From Calditenuis sp032249575 (GTDB taxonomy: Archaea > Thermoproteota > Nitrososphaeria_A > Caldarchaeales > Calditenuaceae): a stretch of 12,869 bases of DNA. The stretch lies in the NCBI GenBank assembly GCA_032249575.1, contig JAVVHL010000027.1, positions 1-12,869 of the forward strand. The letters run 5' to 3'. Numbering within the stretch: the first letter of the stretch is position 1; every line of letters starts with the position of its first letter. Positions 12,481 to 12,869 of this stretch are shown in pieces. The notes beneath the pieces are model-generated. The model did no database searches. It saw nothing but the letters and a program-made list of their open reading frames with translations, and was not told where the DNA came from. Made by a program: the position numbers and the translations under genes.

Positions 12481-12869
12481 GTGTCGATAGCTGAGAAGCT
12501 GATAGAGGAACTGGAGAAGGATCCGAAAATCAGGAGGAGATTGGCTGAGCTGATGGTGACCGACAGTGACGTCAGACTTGCCATCATCAACGCAGTTCTA
12601 GCCGATGTGGCTACTAAGAGCGATCTGGAAAAACTCGAGGCAGCGACTAAAAGCGAACTGGAGAAGGTGGAAGGGAGACTCAGAACTGAGATGGAGAACC
12701 TGAGGGCTGAGATGAAGGCCGAGATGGAGAAGCTCGAGGAGAGACTCAGGAGCGAGATACAGAGGGAGGTGAGGAGGCTTGAGGATAGGATCTCAGCGTT
12801 GGAGAACAGGATCTCTGCCCTTGAGAACAGGGTCAACTCGATCGAGGAAAGGTTGACAAGGCTTGAAGG
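12481..12869 (+). CDS. Coiled-coil protein, C-terminus cut by the window edge
   Basis: The visible 129 codons start at GTG 12481 and remain open to the end. Residues 1-48 form a helical head (SIAEKLIEELEKDPKIRRRL, then a Val/Ile-rich patch). From about residue 49 a long coiled coil runs to the edge, with heptads of the type RISALEN repeated twice and then RVNSIEE and RLTRLE. Similar heads followed by coiled coils occur in crenarchaeal proteins that end in DUF3782/PD-(D/E)XK-type nuclease domains, so a nuclease-like C-terminus is possible but not visible. The TATA box 28 nt upstream makes it leaderless. Its codons are more AT-rich (AAA, AGA, ATA) than those of the neighbours. Confidence 0.75.
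   Translation, partial: MSIAEKLIEELEKDPKIRRRLAELMVTDSDVRLAIINAVLADVATKSDLEKLEAATKSELEKVEGRLRTEMENLRAEMKAEMEKLEERLRSEIQREVRRLEDRISALENRISALENRVNSIEERLTRLE

Overview
The window is archaeal chromosomal DNA. The evidence is a class-I release factor of the archaeal/eukaryotic type (aRF1) next to a HemK/Mtq2-like methyltransferase, a tRNA-Ser gene without an encoded CCA end, TATA boxes with purine-rich flanks about 25-28 nt before several start codons (leaderless transcripts), and Shine-Dalgarno-like sites mainly at operon-internal genes. The DNA is GC-rich and arginine is mostly AGG/CGN. A thermophilic member of the Thermoproteota/TACK group is likely, but I cannot name a genus. No mobile element, CRISPR array or phage gene was seen.

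Layout. Positions 1-1377 (minus strand): the start of a putative SAM methyltransferase running off the left edge, a TenA/PqqC-fold protein that lacks the usual thiaminase cysteine, and HisB of histidine synthesis. Positions 1502-3132 (plus): a 98-aa muconolactone-isomerase-like protein and a roughly 12-helix NnrS-like membrane protein whose promoter is covered by an 8-bp inverted repeat. Positions 3183-5410 (minus): a stand-alone PqqD-like protein, then aRF1 and its probable glutamine methyltransferase with an ATGA overlap. aRF1 is preceded by an 18-codon ORF in the same frame that ends in UAG. Positions 5455-7386 (minus): one long fusion of a SAM methyltransferase and a D-Ala-D-Ala-ligase-like ATP-grasp enzyme.

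Positions 7387-7928 are a 542-bp non-coding block. It holds tRNA-Ser(GCU) and two stretches, one on each side of the tRNA, that fold by hand into closed multi-helix structures. The second lies in the leader of the next gene. The first shares a 12-nt perfect complement with the bases abutting that gene's ribosome binding site.

Positions 7929-9704 (plus) carry a small basic/acidic protein with a PDCD5-like N-terminus and a GlcD-type FAD oxidase, back to back. Positions 9761-12406 form an operon of a secreted, membrane-anchored beta-rich protein with an ABC ATPase and an ABC-2 permease. The right edge cuts a coiled-coil protein that has its own leaderless promoter.

The candidates most worth a second look are the in-frame UAG upstream ORF before the release factor, the methyltransferase/ATP-grasp fusion, and the structured non-coding block around the tRNA. 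All functional calls come from reading motifs by eye; no database search was possible.
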